This document shows positions 8,582 to 17,734 of a stretch of DNA of 64,000 nt, piece after piece (position 1 is the first letter of the stretch; the number at the start of each line of letters is the position of its first letter). The notes under the pieces are model-generated. The model was not told the origin of the DNA. It was given only the letters and a program-made list of their open reading frames with translations, and did not search any database. Source of the DNA: Firm-04 sp045591925 (GTDB lineage Bacteria > Bacillota > Clostridia > Oscillospirales > Ruminococcaceae); contig JAZNTW010000109.1 in the NCBI GenBank assembly GCA_045591925.1, positions 1-64,000 of the forward strand. Reading direction: 5' to 3'. Made by a program: the position numbers and the translations under genes.

Positions 8582-8608
8582 TTAGCACTCGTGTATATAG
8601 AGTGCTAA
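8582..8608. promoter_or_regulatory. CIRCE element (HrcA operator) for htpG
   Basis: TTAGCACTC (8582-8590), 9-bp spacer, GAGTGCTAA (8600-8608): an exact match to the CIRCE consensus. It lies just downstream of the htpG -10 box, where bound HrcA would block transcription. Confidence 0.95.
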
Positions 8609-8612
8609 TATC

Positions 8613-8640
8613 AGTATACCACATTTTTTGAAAAATGCAA
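8613..8640 (-). promoter_or_regulatory. Promoter of htpG
   Basis: On the minus strand, TTGCAT (8635-8640), 16 bp, TATACT (8613-8618), directly upstream of CIRCE. This is a vegetative SigA-type signal. Confidence 0.85.
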
Positions 8641-8719
8641 GCCCTACGCTCTATTTTTCACATAGTTTTCACACAGAGAAATATTATGATTCATTCAGAA
8701 AACCTTAATAAATGAGGTC

Positions 8720-8748
8720 TTGCAACTTTTTTGCGAAACGTGTATAAT
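8720..8748 (+). promoter_or_regulatory. Promoter of the two-component operon
   Basis: TTGCAA (8720-8725), 17 bp, TATAAT (8743-8748) with an extended TG before the -10. It is the expected start for the response regulator and kinase genes. Confidence 0.85.
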
Positions 8749-8790
8749 AAGAATAGTACAAGTCGATTTCGGAAAGGAGTATTTGAAATC

Positions 8791-9483
8791 ATGGAAACGC
8801 TCTTAGTTTGTGATGATGAACGCGATATTGTATCGGCGTTGAATATTTATCTGCGTGCGGAGGGCTGGCAGATCGTATGTGCATATTCGGGCAAGGAGGC
8901 GGTGGAGATTGCAAGATCGCAGAATATCCACCTCATCCTCATGGATATTATGATGCCGGAAATGGACGGCATTACCGCGATGACCGAAATCCGGAAGTTC
9001 AGCAATGTCCCTGTGATTCTGCTGACGGCAAAATCGGAGGATTCGGATAAAATACTGGGTCTCAATGTCGGTGCGGATGATTATATCACGAAGCCGTTTT
9101 CGCCGGCAGAGGTTGTGGCACGGGTGCGCTCACAGCTCCGGCGGTATTTACGGCTCGGCGCAGCAGAGCTGGATGATCCCAATATCCTGACGGTCGGAAG
9201 CATTTCGTTGAATATCAAGGCGCGCTCTGCAACGCTCGACGGCGTACCTGTCTCACTGACGCCGATTGAATACGAAATTTTGTCCTTGCTGATGCACAAT
9301 GTCGGAACGGTATTCCCACCGTGCGACATTTATCAGGCGGTTTGGAAAGCGAATCCGATTGGCTCGGAAAATACCGTAGCCGTACATATCCGGCATCTGC
9401 GCGAAAAACTCGAAATCAATCCGCAGGAGCCGCGCCAGATCAAGGTTGTCTGGGGACAGGGCTACAAATTGGAAAAGCCTTAA
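8791..9483 (+). CDS. OmpR-family DNA-binding response regulator
   Basis: 230 residues from the ATG at 8791, which has GGAAAGGAG 11 nt upstream; an in-frame ATG 60 nt earlier lies inside the promoter region. Receiver domain (about 1-115) has the acidic pair DDE near residue 8, the phospho-acceptor Asp in LILMDIMMPEMDG (about 52), the Thr of LLTAK and the Lys of ITKPF. A winged-helix output domain (about 130-228) has LTPIEYEILSLL and a VWGQGYKL end. It acts as a dimeric transcription factor. It is followed 21 bp later by its histidine kinase. The signal sensed is unknown. Confidence 0.93.
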   Translation: METLLVCDDERDIVSALNIYLRAEGWQIVCAYSGKEAVEIARSQNIHLILMDIMMPEMDGITAMTEIRKFSNVPVILLTAKSEDSDKILGLNVGADDYITKPFSPAEVVARVRSQLRRYLRLGAAELDDPNILTVGSISLNIKARSATLDGVPVSLTPIEYEILSLLMHNVGTVFPPCDIYQAVWKANPIGSENTVAVHIRHLREKLEINPQEPRQIKVVWGQGYKLEKP

Positions 9484-9504
9484 AAGGGGGTGCAGGGCGC
9501 TTTC

Positions 9505-11952
9505 ATGTCAAATATACAATCGCATAAGAAAAATGTGACCGGTGTGATTTCGGTCATCCTTGCTATCATTTTTATGTGGGGCTTCGGAATTTCGCTGCTG
9601 ATCGTGATTCTGAACTGCGGACTCGGCTATTCCGATAACAAAGCGGATTTCCGCACGCTGTTTCTCGATATGACGACGCAAAATGAACAGCCGCTTTTGG
9701 TATCTTATCTGCAAATGTATCTGAACAGCAAGAAAAATGATGAAAATGAAATTCGTCTGGATCAAGCGCTTCATACGTATCAGACGCATTTTGCGCCGGA
9801 GAATACAAACTTTCGCTTTGTCGCAATGGACAGCGATGGAAATATCCTGTTGACAAATGATCCGAATCCGGAAAGTGAAATGCCCCTGCTGGCATCTCAG
9901 GTCGATCAGGTGAACATTTTCCTTGACGAGCGCAGTTATCTGAAACGCGAGTATTTTGAGAATCCGGTGGAATCCTATTTTGAAATTATCTATGAAGATG
10001 TGTCAAAATATCTGGATGCACCGGAGGAATATCAGCTCTGGTATTTTACCAATCCGCGCGTGGATTCGATCTATCATGAAGGCTTGAATCTTCGGGTCTA
10101 TGAAAATCCGTATACCGAGTATATCACCTTTGATTCGGAGGCTGCCGCAAAGGACTTTGATTATCAACGGCAATACGGCGAAATGTGCAAATGGGAGATT
10201 ATCGCATCGTCTGAGACGGAGGGCGTCGATTTTACAACCGCACAGGGAGAAGTTTCTTCGAATGCCGAGATGGTGGATACGGTGCTTGTCTGTGTCAAGG
10301 CATATGACGGCTGCAAAGAATATCATGATACGCTCGACAACTATTACAGTATGAAAATGCAGGGTGAGGCTGTGTTTGCGGTCGATCCGGAGCTTGAGTC
10401 CCTGCTGATGGAAGGACTCGATATTACCATTCGTGCGCATCATGCGGACAGCTTTCTTTGCAATATCCACACCTATTTACCCGAGCAGTTGGAAATTGAG
10501 GATACCATTCGTTCTAATTATATGGTGTTTTCGCTGCTGTTCCGGCATTCGGAATGGTTTGTGGTGCTGATGTTTGTTCTCATGGTATTGACGGTGATCG
10601 TGTCCATTTGGATGTGTACCGCCGCAGGACATCCGGAAAAATTCGGCAGAGATACTGTATCGCGTGTGCATGAAATTGCATATGAATTCTTCTGGCTGTT
10701 GCCGGTTGCGTTTGTGCTGGGCTCGTACCTCGTGCTGTATTATCTCTATTTTATTCGGACATCGTATCAAATTATTGCGATTTTCTGTATCGGTATGATT
10801 CTTTGTATTGCCGCGTGCTGTATTCTGTGGCTCTATACAACGGCGGTGCGTATCAAGGCGAATACATTCTGGAAGAGCTTTGGATTTGTTCGAACGGGCA
10901 GATTCTTGTTTGGTATGTTCCAGAACCGGACGATTGCGGTGATTTTGATTCTGCTGCTGATAGTGCTGATGTTCTTCCTGAATGTGTTTGTGATGTTTGA
11001 AGCCAATATGCTTAACGTCGTGATCATTTTCACTTTGGATATTTTGTGCGTATTAACTGTGATTTACTGTGTCTACTCGTATTTTGAGCTGCATAGGCAC
11101 GTAAAGGAGATGGAACAGGGCAACTATGAGTCTGTATCGCATCCGATTCCACTCAGCGGCGATTTTGCACGGTTTGATGATTTGCTCAATGATATTACGC
11201 ATAGCATGGAAATGGTCGTTGCGGAGAGAACCAGAGCAGAGCATCTGCGAACGGAGCTGATCACCAATGTTTCGCATGACCTGAAAACGCCGCTGACCTC
11301 CATTGTCAATTATGTGGATTTGCTGAGCCGTGAACCGATGCGGACTGCGGCAGCAGACGAATATCTGGAGGTTCTGCGCAGACAGGCGGCGCGCCTGAAG
11401 AAGCTGACCATTGACCTTGTGGACGCGTCAAAGGCTTCGACCGGAAACCTGAGCGTTGAATTGATGCCGACGGATTTGCAGGTTTTGATATCGCAGATTG
11501 TCGGTGAATATGAGGAGCAGCTTGCATCGAAGGAACTGACGCTCGTGCAGAATGTACCGGAGGAGCCGCTGATGATTCTTGCAGATGGCAGACAGATTTG
11601 GCGTGTGTTTGACAATCTGCTGAATAACACCTGCAAATATGCGCTCTCCGGAACGCGCGTGTATCTGGATGTCTATGCAGAGGGCGAATCGGCAAAGATC
11701 ACGCTCAAAAATATTTCCGCGCAGCCACTCAATATTGCGCCGGAAGCATTGATGGAGCGTTTTGTCCGCGGAGACAAATCCCGTCATACTGAGGGCAGCG
11801 GTCTGGGACTTTCGATTGCACGCGATTTGACGAAGCTGCAAAACGGTACGCTGACGCTGTCTACGGATGGGGATTTGTTTAAGGTGTATCTGGAATTCCC
11901 GATCTACCATGGCCCTGCCGAGCCGGAACAAATCGAGCAGCTTATCGGGTAA
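9505..11952 (+). CDS. Membrane sensor histidine kinase with a multi-helix membrane region
   Basis: 815 residues from the ATG at 9505; a GTG 15 nt earlier sits on the ribosome binding site itself. One N-terminal membrane helix (about 12-38) is followed by a large extracytoplasmic region (to about 335), then about six membrane helices (about 345-530). A DHp domain carries the phospho-acceptor His in NVSHDLKTPLTS (about 588), and a HATPase domain carries NLLNNTCKY (N box) and GSGLGLSIA (G box, about 767). It should phosphorylate the response regulator upstream. The multi-helix segment before the kinase core recalls sensors of membrane or cell-wall state; this is an inference. Confidence 0.92.
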   Translation: MSNIQSHKKNVTGVISVILAIIFMWGFGISLLIVILNCGLGYSDNKADFRTLFLDMTTQNEQPLLVSYLQMYLNSKKNDENEIRLDQALHTYQTHFAPENTNFRFVAMDSDGNILLTNDPNPESEMPLLASQVDQVNIFLDERSYLKREYFENPVESYFEIIYEDVSKYLDAPEEYQLWYFTNPRVDSIYHEGLNLRVYENPYTEYITFDSEAAAKDFDYQRQYGEMCKWEIIASSETEGVDFTTAQGEVSSNAEMVDTVLVCVKAYDGCKEYHDTLDNYYSMKMQGEAVFAVDPELESLLMEGLDITIRAHHADSFLCNIHTYLPEQLEIEDTIRSNYMVFSLLFRHSEWFVVLMFVLMVLTVIVSIWMCTAAGHPEKFGRDTVSRVHEIAYEFFWLLPVAFVLGSYLVLYYLYFIRTSYQIIAIFCIGMILCIAACCILWLYTTAVRIKANTFWKSFGFVRTGRFLFGMFQNRTIAVILILLLIVLMFFLNVFVMFEANMLNVVIIFTLDILCVLTVIYCVYSYFELHRHVKEMEQGNYESVSHPIPLSGDFARFDDLLNDITHSMEMVVAERTRAEHLRTELITNVSHDLKTPLTSIVNYVDLLSREPMRTAAADEYLEVLRRQAARLKKLTIDLVDASKASTGNLSVELMPTDLQVLISQIVGEYEEQLASKELTLVQNVPEEPLMILADGRQIWRVFDNLLNNTCKYALSGTRVYLDVYAEGESAKITLKNISAQPLNIAPEALMERFVRGDKSRHTEGSGLGLSIARDLTKLQNGTLTLSTDGDLFKVYLEFPIYHGPAEPEQIEQLIG

Positions 11953-12099
11953 TCTGTATCGGTTTGCAAACGTCAGTGACCGAACCGATAGCACAGAGAA
12001 ACAGGCTGCGGTTAAAAAATCCGAAAAACAAAATTCAATTCCGGATTTTTGGTAAAATTGTGCAATGTGCAGAAAAGCGGCAAAAAAACAGTGAATCTC

Positions 12100-12128
12100 T
12101 TGCATTTTTGCGGAAAAAGTGGTATGAT
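12100..12128 (+). promoter_or_regulatory. Candidate promoter of the rimP-nusA operon
   Basis: TTGCAT (12100-12105), 17 bp, TATGAT (12123-12128). It lies 148 bp after the kinase gene. No better promoter is visible before rimP. Confidence 0.6.
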
Positions 12129-12153
12129 ATAGTACAGTGAAATGATGAGATAA

Positions 12154-12189
12154 AGAAAGACCGGAACGCGATTCCGGTCTTTCTGTTTT
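12154..12189 (+). terminator. Terminator-like hairpin in the rimP leader
   Basis: AGAAAGACCGGAA (12154-12166) pairs perfectly with TTCCGGTCTTTCT (12172-12184) around a 5-base loop, followed by GTTTTG. It may end the kinase transcript. Because it lies about 20 bp after the likely start from the promoter at 12100, it may instead attenuate the nusA operon. Confidence 0.7.
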
Positions 12190-12263
12190 GCAGTCTGTAT
12201 TTTCAATTACGAAGCAGACCGACAGCCTGCAATGGCTACTGTCTGTCTCACGAAAGGAGCAAT

Positions 12264-12785
12264 ATGAAGATTAAAAAATTCGGCAGTACCGAAGCGAAAA
12301 TTTACGCGCTGGTACACCCGATCGCAGAGGAACAGGGCGTGATTGTCTGGGATGTGCGATTTGAAAAGGAGGGCGCAATGTGGTATCTGCGCGTGTTCCT
12401 TGACCATATGGATCGCCCGATCAATATCTCGGACTGTGAAGCCGTTACAAGACCGCTGAACAAAATCCTCGATGAAACCGACCCGATTCCGCAGACCTAT
12501 ACATTGGAGGTCGGCTCTGCTGGATTGGAGCGTGAGCTGATTCGTGAAACACATTTTGATGCCTGCGAGGGCAGCCGGGTTCGCGTCCGTCTGATTCGTC
12601 CGCTGGAAAACGGCGTCAAGGAGCTGGTCGGTACGCTTAGTGGCTGCGACCGCGAAAATGTGACGCTGGATGCAGACGGTACGGCGCACGTACTGCCGCT
12701 TTCGGGTGTTGCATTTGTCAGACTTGCGGATTTTGACGAGGATGAAGTGAACCGTGCGGCAAAGGGTTCTGCGGATCAGAAATAA
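12264..12785 (+). CDS. rimP: Ribosome maturation factor RimP
   Basis: 173 residues. The N-terminal domain (about 5-95) shows GVIVWDVRFEKEGAMWYLRV and ISDCEAVTRPL, then the typical TLEVGSAGLERELI segment. The C-terminal SH3-like domain (about 100-165) contains GTLSGCDRENVTL. RimP is needed for 30S subunit assembly. The ATG follows GAAAGGAG. It heads the widely conserved rimP-nusA-rnpM-ylxQ-infB-rbfA order, which supports the call. Confidence 0.95.
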   Translation: MKIKKFGSTEAKIYALVHPIAEEQGVIVWDVRFEKEGAMWYLRVFLDHMDRPINISDCEAVTRPLNKILDETDPIPQTYTLEVGSAGLERELIRETHFDACEGSRVRVRLIRPLENGVKELVGTLSGCDRENVTLDADGTAHVLPLSGVAFVRLADFDEDEVNRAAKGSADQK

Positions 12786-12935
12786 ACGGCATCCGGATAC
12801 GGGTGGACATGACAGCCCCGTTATCGCGGAACGATGGCCGCAAAACAGTTTGGTTGATGAAACAAAATTGTCTTTGTTATTATTAAAATAGTACAGCTCC
12901 GGTGGAGCCTATACTTTTTAGGAGGAAAAAATGCC

Positions 12936-14111
12936 ATGAACAAGGATTTCTTTGAGGCGCTGGCAGCGCTCGGCAGCGAAAACAGCGTAGAGCAGGATCT
13001 GCTTGTGGAGAAGATCGAGGCGGCAATGCTCAAGGCGGCACAGAAGGCGTATCCCTATGCGGAGGATGATGATATCCGCGTAGAAATTGAGCCTGCTGCC
13101 AGACGCTTCGACATCTACATGAAAAAGAGCGTGGTTGAGGGAGAACCGAAAACGGAGTATGAGGTCAGCTACGCTCAGGCAAAGCTCCATTATCCCGACT
13201 GCGAGCTTGGCGATCTCGTAGAATGCAAGCTTGATCCCGTGAAGTTCGGCAGAAGCATTGCACAGTTTGCAAAGCAGAGCATTCGCGGAGATTTGCGCAC
13301 GATCAACCGTCAGCAGATGATGGAGAAGTTTGAATCCAAGGAGCGCGAGCTGATTACCGTTAAGGTCACGCAGGTTGATCCGGTTCGCGGTACTGTGACG
13401 GTGGAATATGACCACACGGAACTGTATCTCTCCCGCAATGAGCAGCTCTTTACTGAAACTATGATTGACGGAAAGCCCGTCAGAGTCTATGAGCCGCTCA
13501 AAGAGGGTCAGCTCATTAAGGTTTTTGTTACAACCATCGCAAACCGCGAAAAGAAGCCGATCGTCCGTATTTCTCGTGTGGACAGAGGCTTTGTCGAGAA
13601 GCTCTTTGAGCAGGCGATCCCGGAAATTGCAGATGGTACGGTCGTGATTCACGCTGTATCCCGTGAAGCCGGCTTCCGTTCCAAAATCGCGGTCAGCTCC
13701 AATGACCCGAACGTGGATGCGATCGGTACCTGCATCGGTTCACACAGCTCCCGTATCAATACGGTTCTGAGTGAGCTGCACGGTGAGAAAATCGACATCA
13801 TCCCGTATTCCGAAGACCCCGAAGAATTCATCACACACGCACTTGCACCGGCAACCGTTATTTCGACAACTATTTCGGATGACGGCAGTCGTGAAGCAAC
13901 GGTTGTTGTTCCGAACGATCAGCTTTCGCTTGCAATCGGCAATAAGGGTCAGAATGCAAAGCTCGCTGCAAAGCTGACCGGCTATAAAATTGACATCAAA
14001 CCGGAATTCCCGAATCCGGAGCCGGAGGCAAATCATGTCGATGCGGATGGCTATGAGATTCTTGAGGACGCTGCGGAGCTGGATCAGCTTGACGGCAGTG
14101 CTGAGGTTTGA
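12936..14111 (+). CDS. nusA: Transcription termination/antitermination factor NusA
   Basis: 391 residues, the short Firmicutes form without C-terminal acidic repeats. The N-terminal RNA-polymerase-binding domain (about 1-125) is followed by an S1 domain (about 135-200, with LITVKVTQVDPVRGTVTVEY) and two KH domains (about 205-345, with VDAIGTCIGSHSSRI and LAIGNKGQNAKLAAKLTG). It modulates pausing and termination. The ATG follows AGGAGGAAAAAATGCC. It sits 150 bp after rimP. The short acidic tail is not conserved. Confidence 0.97.
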   Translation: MNKDFFEALAALGSENSVEQDLLVEKIEAAMLKAAQKAYPYAEDDDIRVEIEPAARRFDIYMKKSVVEGEPKTEYEVSYAQAKLHYPDCELGDLVECKLDPVKFGRSIAQFAKQSIRGDLRTINRQQMMEKFESKERELITVKVTQVDPVRGTVTVEYDHTELYLSRNEQLFTETMIDGKPVRVYEPLKEGQLIKVFVTTIANREKKPIVRISRVDRGFVEKLFEQAIPEIADGTVVIHAVSREAGFRSKIAVSSNDPNVDAIGTCIGSHSSRINTVLSELHGEKIDIIPYSEDPEEFITHALAPATVISTTISDDGSREATVVVPNDQLSLAIGNKGQNAKLAAKLTGYKIDIKPEFPNPEPEANHVDADGYEILEDAAELDQLDGSAEV

Positions 14112-14116
14112 ACAGC

Positions 14117-14425
14117 ATGACACCGAAAAAAATTCCGATGCGGATGTGCCTTGGCTGCAACGAGATGAAGCCGAAGCGTGAGATGATCCGCGTTGTGCAT
14201 CAGAAGGATGGTACGATTCTGCTCGACGCAGTCGGCAAGCTGTCAGGACGCGGCGCATATATTTGTCCGCAGCTTGGCTGTCTGAAAGCGGCGCGCAAGG
14301 CGCGGAGACTTGAAAAATCATTCTCCTGCCGTATTTCCGATGAGATTTACGACGCGCTTGAAGCTGCGATGCAGTCTGCGGAGACTGCCGGACAGGAGGG
14401 AACTGCTGATGCCGAATGCAGCTGA
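14117..14425 (+). CDS. rnpM: YlxR/RnpM-type RNA-binding protein (RNase P modulator)
   Basis: 102 residues from the ATG at 14117, which has GAGG 10 nt upstream; a TTG 9 nt earlier overlaps the nusA stop. DUF448 hallmarks: RMCLGCNEMKPKREMIRVV, then KLSGRGAYICP and a basic helix CLKAARKARRLEKSF. The family member in B. subtilis binds RNase P RNA and modulates its activity. It lies directly after nusA and overlaps ylxQ by 17 bp, so translation is probably coupled. Confidence 0.93.
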   Translation: MTPKKIPMRMCLGCNEMKPKREMIRVVHQKDGTILLDAVGKLSGRGAYICPQLGCLKAARKARRLEKSFSCRISDEIYDALEAAMQSAETAGQEGTADAECS

Positions 14426-14726
14426 TAATCGCTTGACCGCAAGCCTTACCATGTGTCGGAAAGCAGGAAAGCTCCTGCTTGGCTTTGATGCGGTAAAGGA
14501 GGCTGCACAGCAGGGCAATGTCAGATTGTTTCTGCTCGCTGCGGACGCTTCCGCAAAGACTGAAAAGGAAATTCGTTATTTTGCCGGTACGCTTCCTGTC
14601 CGGAAGCTGCCGATGAATATGGATGCGCTGAAACTCTACTTCCGGAAACGGACTGCGGTGTTCGGCGTTTGTGAGGACGGATTTGCGGCAAAATTGCGAT
14701 TGCTGCTGCCGGAATCCGAAGAGTGA
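14409..14726 (+). CDS. ylxQ: YlxQ, L7Ae/L30e-family RNA-binding protein
   Basis: 105 residues from the ATG at 14409, which follows GGAGGGAACTGCTG; longer in-frame starts lie inside rnpM. The sequence RLTASLTMCRKAGKLLLGFD matches the start of kink-turn-binding L7Ae-like proteins (ribosomal L7Ae family), as does the central LFLLAADASAKTEKEIRYFA. Family members bind kink-turn RNA; the exact role of YlxQ is uncertain. Its position between rnpM and infB is conserved in Firmicutes. Confidence 0.9.
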   Translation: MPNAADNRLTASLTMCRKAGKLLLGFDAVKEAAQQGNVRLFLLAADASAKTEKEIRYFAGTLPVRKLPMNMDALKLYFRKRTAVFGVCEDGFAAKLRLLLPESEE

Positions 14727-14825
14727 AGTAAATCGTTCGTATCTGCACTCCGAATCGGCTGCGGATACGATAAGCCCAATGCGGTTGAGCATAGACCGCA
14801 GGAAACCGATAGGGGGTATTTGCCT

Positions 14826-17669
14826 ATGCCAGCAACAAAGGTCAAACTGAGTGAGTTTGCCGCAGATTTGAATCTCTCGGCACAAGAGGTCGTCGACCAG
14901 CTGAAGAAAATGGACGATAAGGTCAGAAAGCCAACTGCATCTCTGACCGATACGGAAATGAATTATCTGCTTGAGGTGTATACGCAGCAGAATCAGGTTT
15001 CAAATTTTGATGCCTATTTTGCAGACCGTTCCGAGCAGCCGCAGGAAACCAAAAAGCCGAAGCGTGCCGCGAAGCCGGAGCAGGTTGCGCGTCCGAAAAA
15101 GCAGGATGCAAAGAAGCAGGAGCCGAAAAAGGATTCGAAGCCTGCTGCACAGAACACGAAGCCGGCAGAGCCTGTTGCAAAGCCGCAGGAAGCTGCACCT
15201 GCCGTGAAGCAGGAGCCGGAAACGACTCCGATTCAGGAACAGACAGCACCTGCTGCTGCACAGCCGACAGCACCGGCAGCACAGTCTGCACCGGAGCAGC
15301 CTGCCGGACCGCGCGTTCTGACTGCTGCCGAGACTGAGCGCCGTGCAAGAGAACGTGCTGCAATGTACGAAAAGCAGCACGCTGAAAAGGCTGCAAGACG
15401 CGAACGGAATCAGAAAAATCAGCAGCTCCGCGCACAGCAGCGTCAGGCAGAGGAAGCTGCCAAGCGCGCCGCCGAGCAGAAAGCTGCACAGGAAGCACAG
15501 GCTGCGAAGGCAGAAAAATCTGCACCGGCTGAGAAGTCCGCAGAATTGCCGACAAAACAACAACAGCAGCAGCCGCGGAATAATCCGAAGCCGGCTAAGA
15601 AGCCTGCAAAGGCACAGGAGCGCGGTGAAATCGTCAAGATGGAAGGCGGCTTTGCGTCCGCGACCGAGGTGCAGCCGAGTCAGCAGCGCCATATGGTCGA
15701 TACGCGCGGTACCTATGTTGATCTCGATAAATACAATGAACGCTATGAGCAGATTGCACCGCAGGGCAGAGGCGGAAAGAATGACAATCTCTCTGCGAAA
15801 AAACAGAAGATCAATCAGAAATCTCAGCAGCGCAAGCAGCAGGCTCGCTCCGGTAAAGCAAGAGAAACCGAGGCAGAAAAGCTGCGCCGCTTAGAGCTTG
15901 AGCGCGCCAGAAAGCAGCAGCTCAAGGTCATGATTCCGGATATGATAGTTGTCAGTGAGTTGGCAACGCGCCTGAAGGTTCAGGTCAGAGATGTCATCAA
16001 GAAGCTGATGGGTCTTGGCGTTATGGCGAATATCAATGAGGAAATTGACTTTGATACCGCGTCGCTCGTTGCAGAAGAACTGGGTGCAAAGGTTGAGCAC
16101 GAGGTCATTGTGACCATCGAAGAACGTCTGATTACCGATGAGGCAGACCCGGAGGATTCTCTCGAAGAACGCTGCCCGGTCGTTGTCGTTATGGGTCACG
16201 TTGACCATGGTAAGACCTCGATTCTTGACCGTATCCGCAATGCGAATGTCACCGCGTCCGAAGCAGGCGGCATTACCCAGCATATCGGTGCATATCAGGT
16301 CAAGCATGACGGCAAGGTGCTTACATTCCTCGATACGCCCGGCCATGAGGCGTTTACTTCCATGCGTGCGAGAGGCGCAAATATTACCGATATTGCGATC
16401 CTCGTTGTTGCAGCGGATGACGGTATTATGCCGCAGACGATCGAATCCATTCACCACGCAAAGGCTGCAGGTGTTTCGATCGTTGTCGCCATCAACAAGA
16501 TGGATAAGGAAGGCGCAAATCCTGAAAAAGTCAAGCAGCAGCTCACAGAGCATGAATTGGTCTGCGAGGAGTGGGGCGGCGATACCATTTGTGTTCCGGT
16601 TTCCGCAAAGACCGGTCAGGGCATCGAGGAACTGCTTGAGAATGTTCTGCTGATTGCAGAGGTGCGCGAGCTGAAAGCGAACCCGAATCGTCTTGCAAAG
16701 GGTACTGTCATTGAAGCGAGACTGGATAAGGGCAGAGGCCCGATTGCAACCATTCTCGTTCAGAACGGTACGCTCCATACCGGTGATGTCATTATCGCCG
16801 GAACAGCAGTCGGCAAGGTTCGCGTCATGACCAATTACAGAGGTAAGGTTGTTACGGAGGCAGGCCCGTCGGTTCCGGTCGAGATCACAGGTCTTGCCGA
16901 AGTACCGAGCGCAGGCGATGTGTTCAACGCTGTTGAGGATGAACGCCTTGCGAAGGAGCTTGTCGAGCAGAGAAAGCATGAGGCAAAGGAAGAACAGTTC
17001 AAGAATTATCGCAAGGTCACGCTGGATAATCTGTTCTCGCAGATTGCCGAGGGCGAGATGAAGGAGCTGCCGCTGATCGTCAAGGCAGACGTTCAGGGCT
17101 CTGTTGAGGCAGTCACACAGTCGCTCGAAAAGCTGACCAATGAGGAAGTCCGCGTGAAGGTCATCCACGGCGCTGTCGGTGCGGTTTCCGAAAGCGATGT
17201 CATGCTTGCTTCCGCTTCCAATGCAATTATCGTCGGCTTTAATGTTCGTCCGATGCCGGGCGCTGCGGATGCCGCTGCAAGAGATGGTGTTGATATCCGC
17301 CTGTATCGTATTATCTACGATGCAATCGAGGAAATTTCAACGGCTATGAAGGGTATGCTTGCGCCGAAATTCCGCGAGGTGCAGATGGCACGCATCGAGG
17401 TGCGTCAGGTTTATCATATTTCCAGTGTCGGTACGGTTGCCGGATGCTATGTCACCGATGGCAAGGTAACGCGTCAGTGCCAGATTCGCGTTGTGCGTGA
17501 CGGCATTGTGGTTGCGGAGGATCATATTGATTCGCTGCGCCGCTTCAAGGACGATGTCAAGGAAGTTGCGACCGGTTACGAGTGCGGTATCTCTCTTGAT
17601 CGCTTTGCCGATATCAAGGAGGGTGACGTTCTGGAAGCATTCATCATCGAGGAATATCGCGAGGATTGA
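14826..17669 (+). CDS. infB: Translation initiation factor IF-2
   Basis: 947 residues from the ATG at 14826, with AGGGGG 9 nt upstream; a TTG 6 nt earlier is too close. The N-terminal IF2N fold (about 1-55) is followed by a long low-complexity Ala/Gln/Lys/Pro region (about 65-350), a second IF2N (about 360-430), and the G domain with GHVDHGKT (about 456), DTPGHEAF, NKMD and SAK. Domains II to IV end in the initiator-tRNA-binding beta barrel. It is a GTPase that places fMet-tRNA on the 30S subunit. The first 350 residues are species-variable. Confidence 0.98.
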   Translation: MPATKVKLSEFAADLNLSAQEVVDQLKKMDDKVRKPTASLTDTEMNYLLEVYTQQNQVSNFDAYFADRSEQPQETKKPKRAAKPEQVARPKKQDAKKQEPKKDSKPAAQNTKPAEPVAKPQEAAPAVKQEPETTPIQEQTAPAAAQPTAPAAQSAPEQPAGPRVLTAAETERRARERAAMYEKQHAEKAARRERNQKNQQLRAQQRQAEEAAKRAAEQKAAQEAQAAKAEKSAPAEKSAELPTKQQQQQPRNNPKPAKKPAKAQERGEIVKMEGGFASATEVQPSQQRHMVDTRGTYVDLDKYNERYEQIAPQGRGGKNDNLSAKKQKINQKSQQRKQQARSGKARETEAEKLRRLELERARKQQLKVMIPDMIVVSELATRLKVQVRDVIKKLMGLGVMANINEEIDFDTASLVAEELGAKVEHEVIVTIEERLITDEADPEDSLEERCPVVVVMGHVDHGKTSILDRIRNANVTASEAGGITQHIGAYQVKHDGKVLTFLDTPGHEAFTSMRARGANITDIAILVVAADDGIMPQTIESIHHAKAAGVSIVVAINKMDKEGANPEKVKQQLTEHELVCEEWGGDTICVPVSAKTGQGIEELLENVLLIAEVRELKANPNRLAKGTVIEARLDKGRGPIATILVQNGTLHTGDVIIAGTAVGKVRVMTNYRGKVVTEAGPSVPVEITGLAEVPSAGDVFNAVEDERLAKELVEQRKHEAKEEQFKNYRKVTLDNLFSQIAEGEMKELPLIVKADVQGSVEAVTQSLEKLTNEEVRVKVIHGAVGAVSESDVMLASASNAIIVGFNVRPMPGAADAAARDGVDIRLYRIIYDAIEEISTAMKGMLAPKFREVQMARIEVRQVYHISSVGTVAGCYVTDGKVTRQCQIRVVRDGIVVAEDHIDSLRRFKDDVKEVATGYECGISLDRFADIKEGDVLEAFIIEEYRED

Positions 17670-17678
17670 GAATAAAAA

Positions 17679-17706
17679 CCGGTACGACAGTGATATGTCG
17701 TACCGG
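17679..17706 (+). other. Intra-operon hairpin after infB
   Basis: CCGGTACGACA (17679-17689) pairs perfectly with TGTCGTACCGG (17696-17706), with a 6-base loop. There is no T-run, so it is more likely an mRNA stability or processing hairpin than a terminator. It separates infB from the small unknown gene. Confidence 0.6.
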
Positions 17707-17734
17707 AACAGAATACTGAAATGGAGGGATGACT

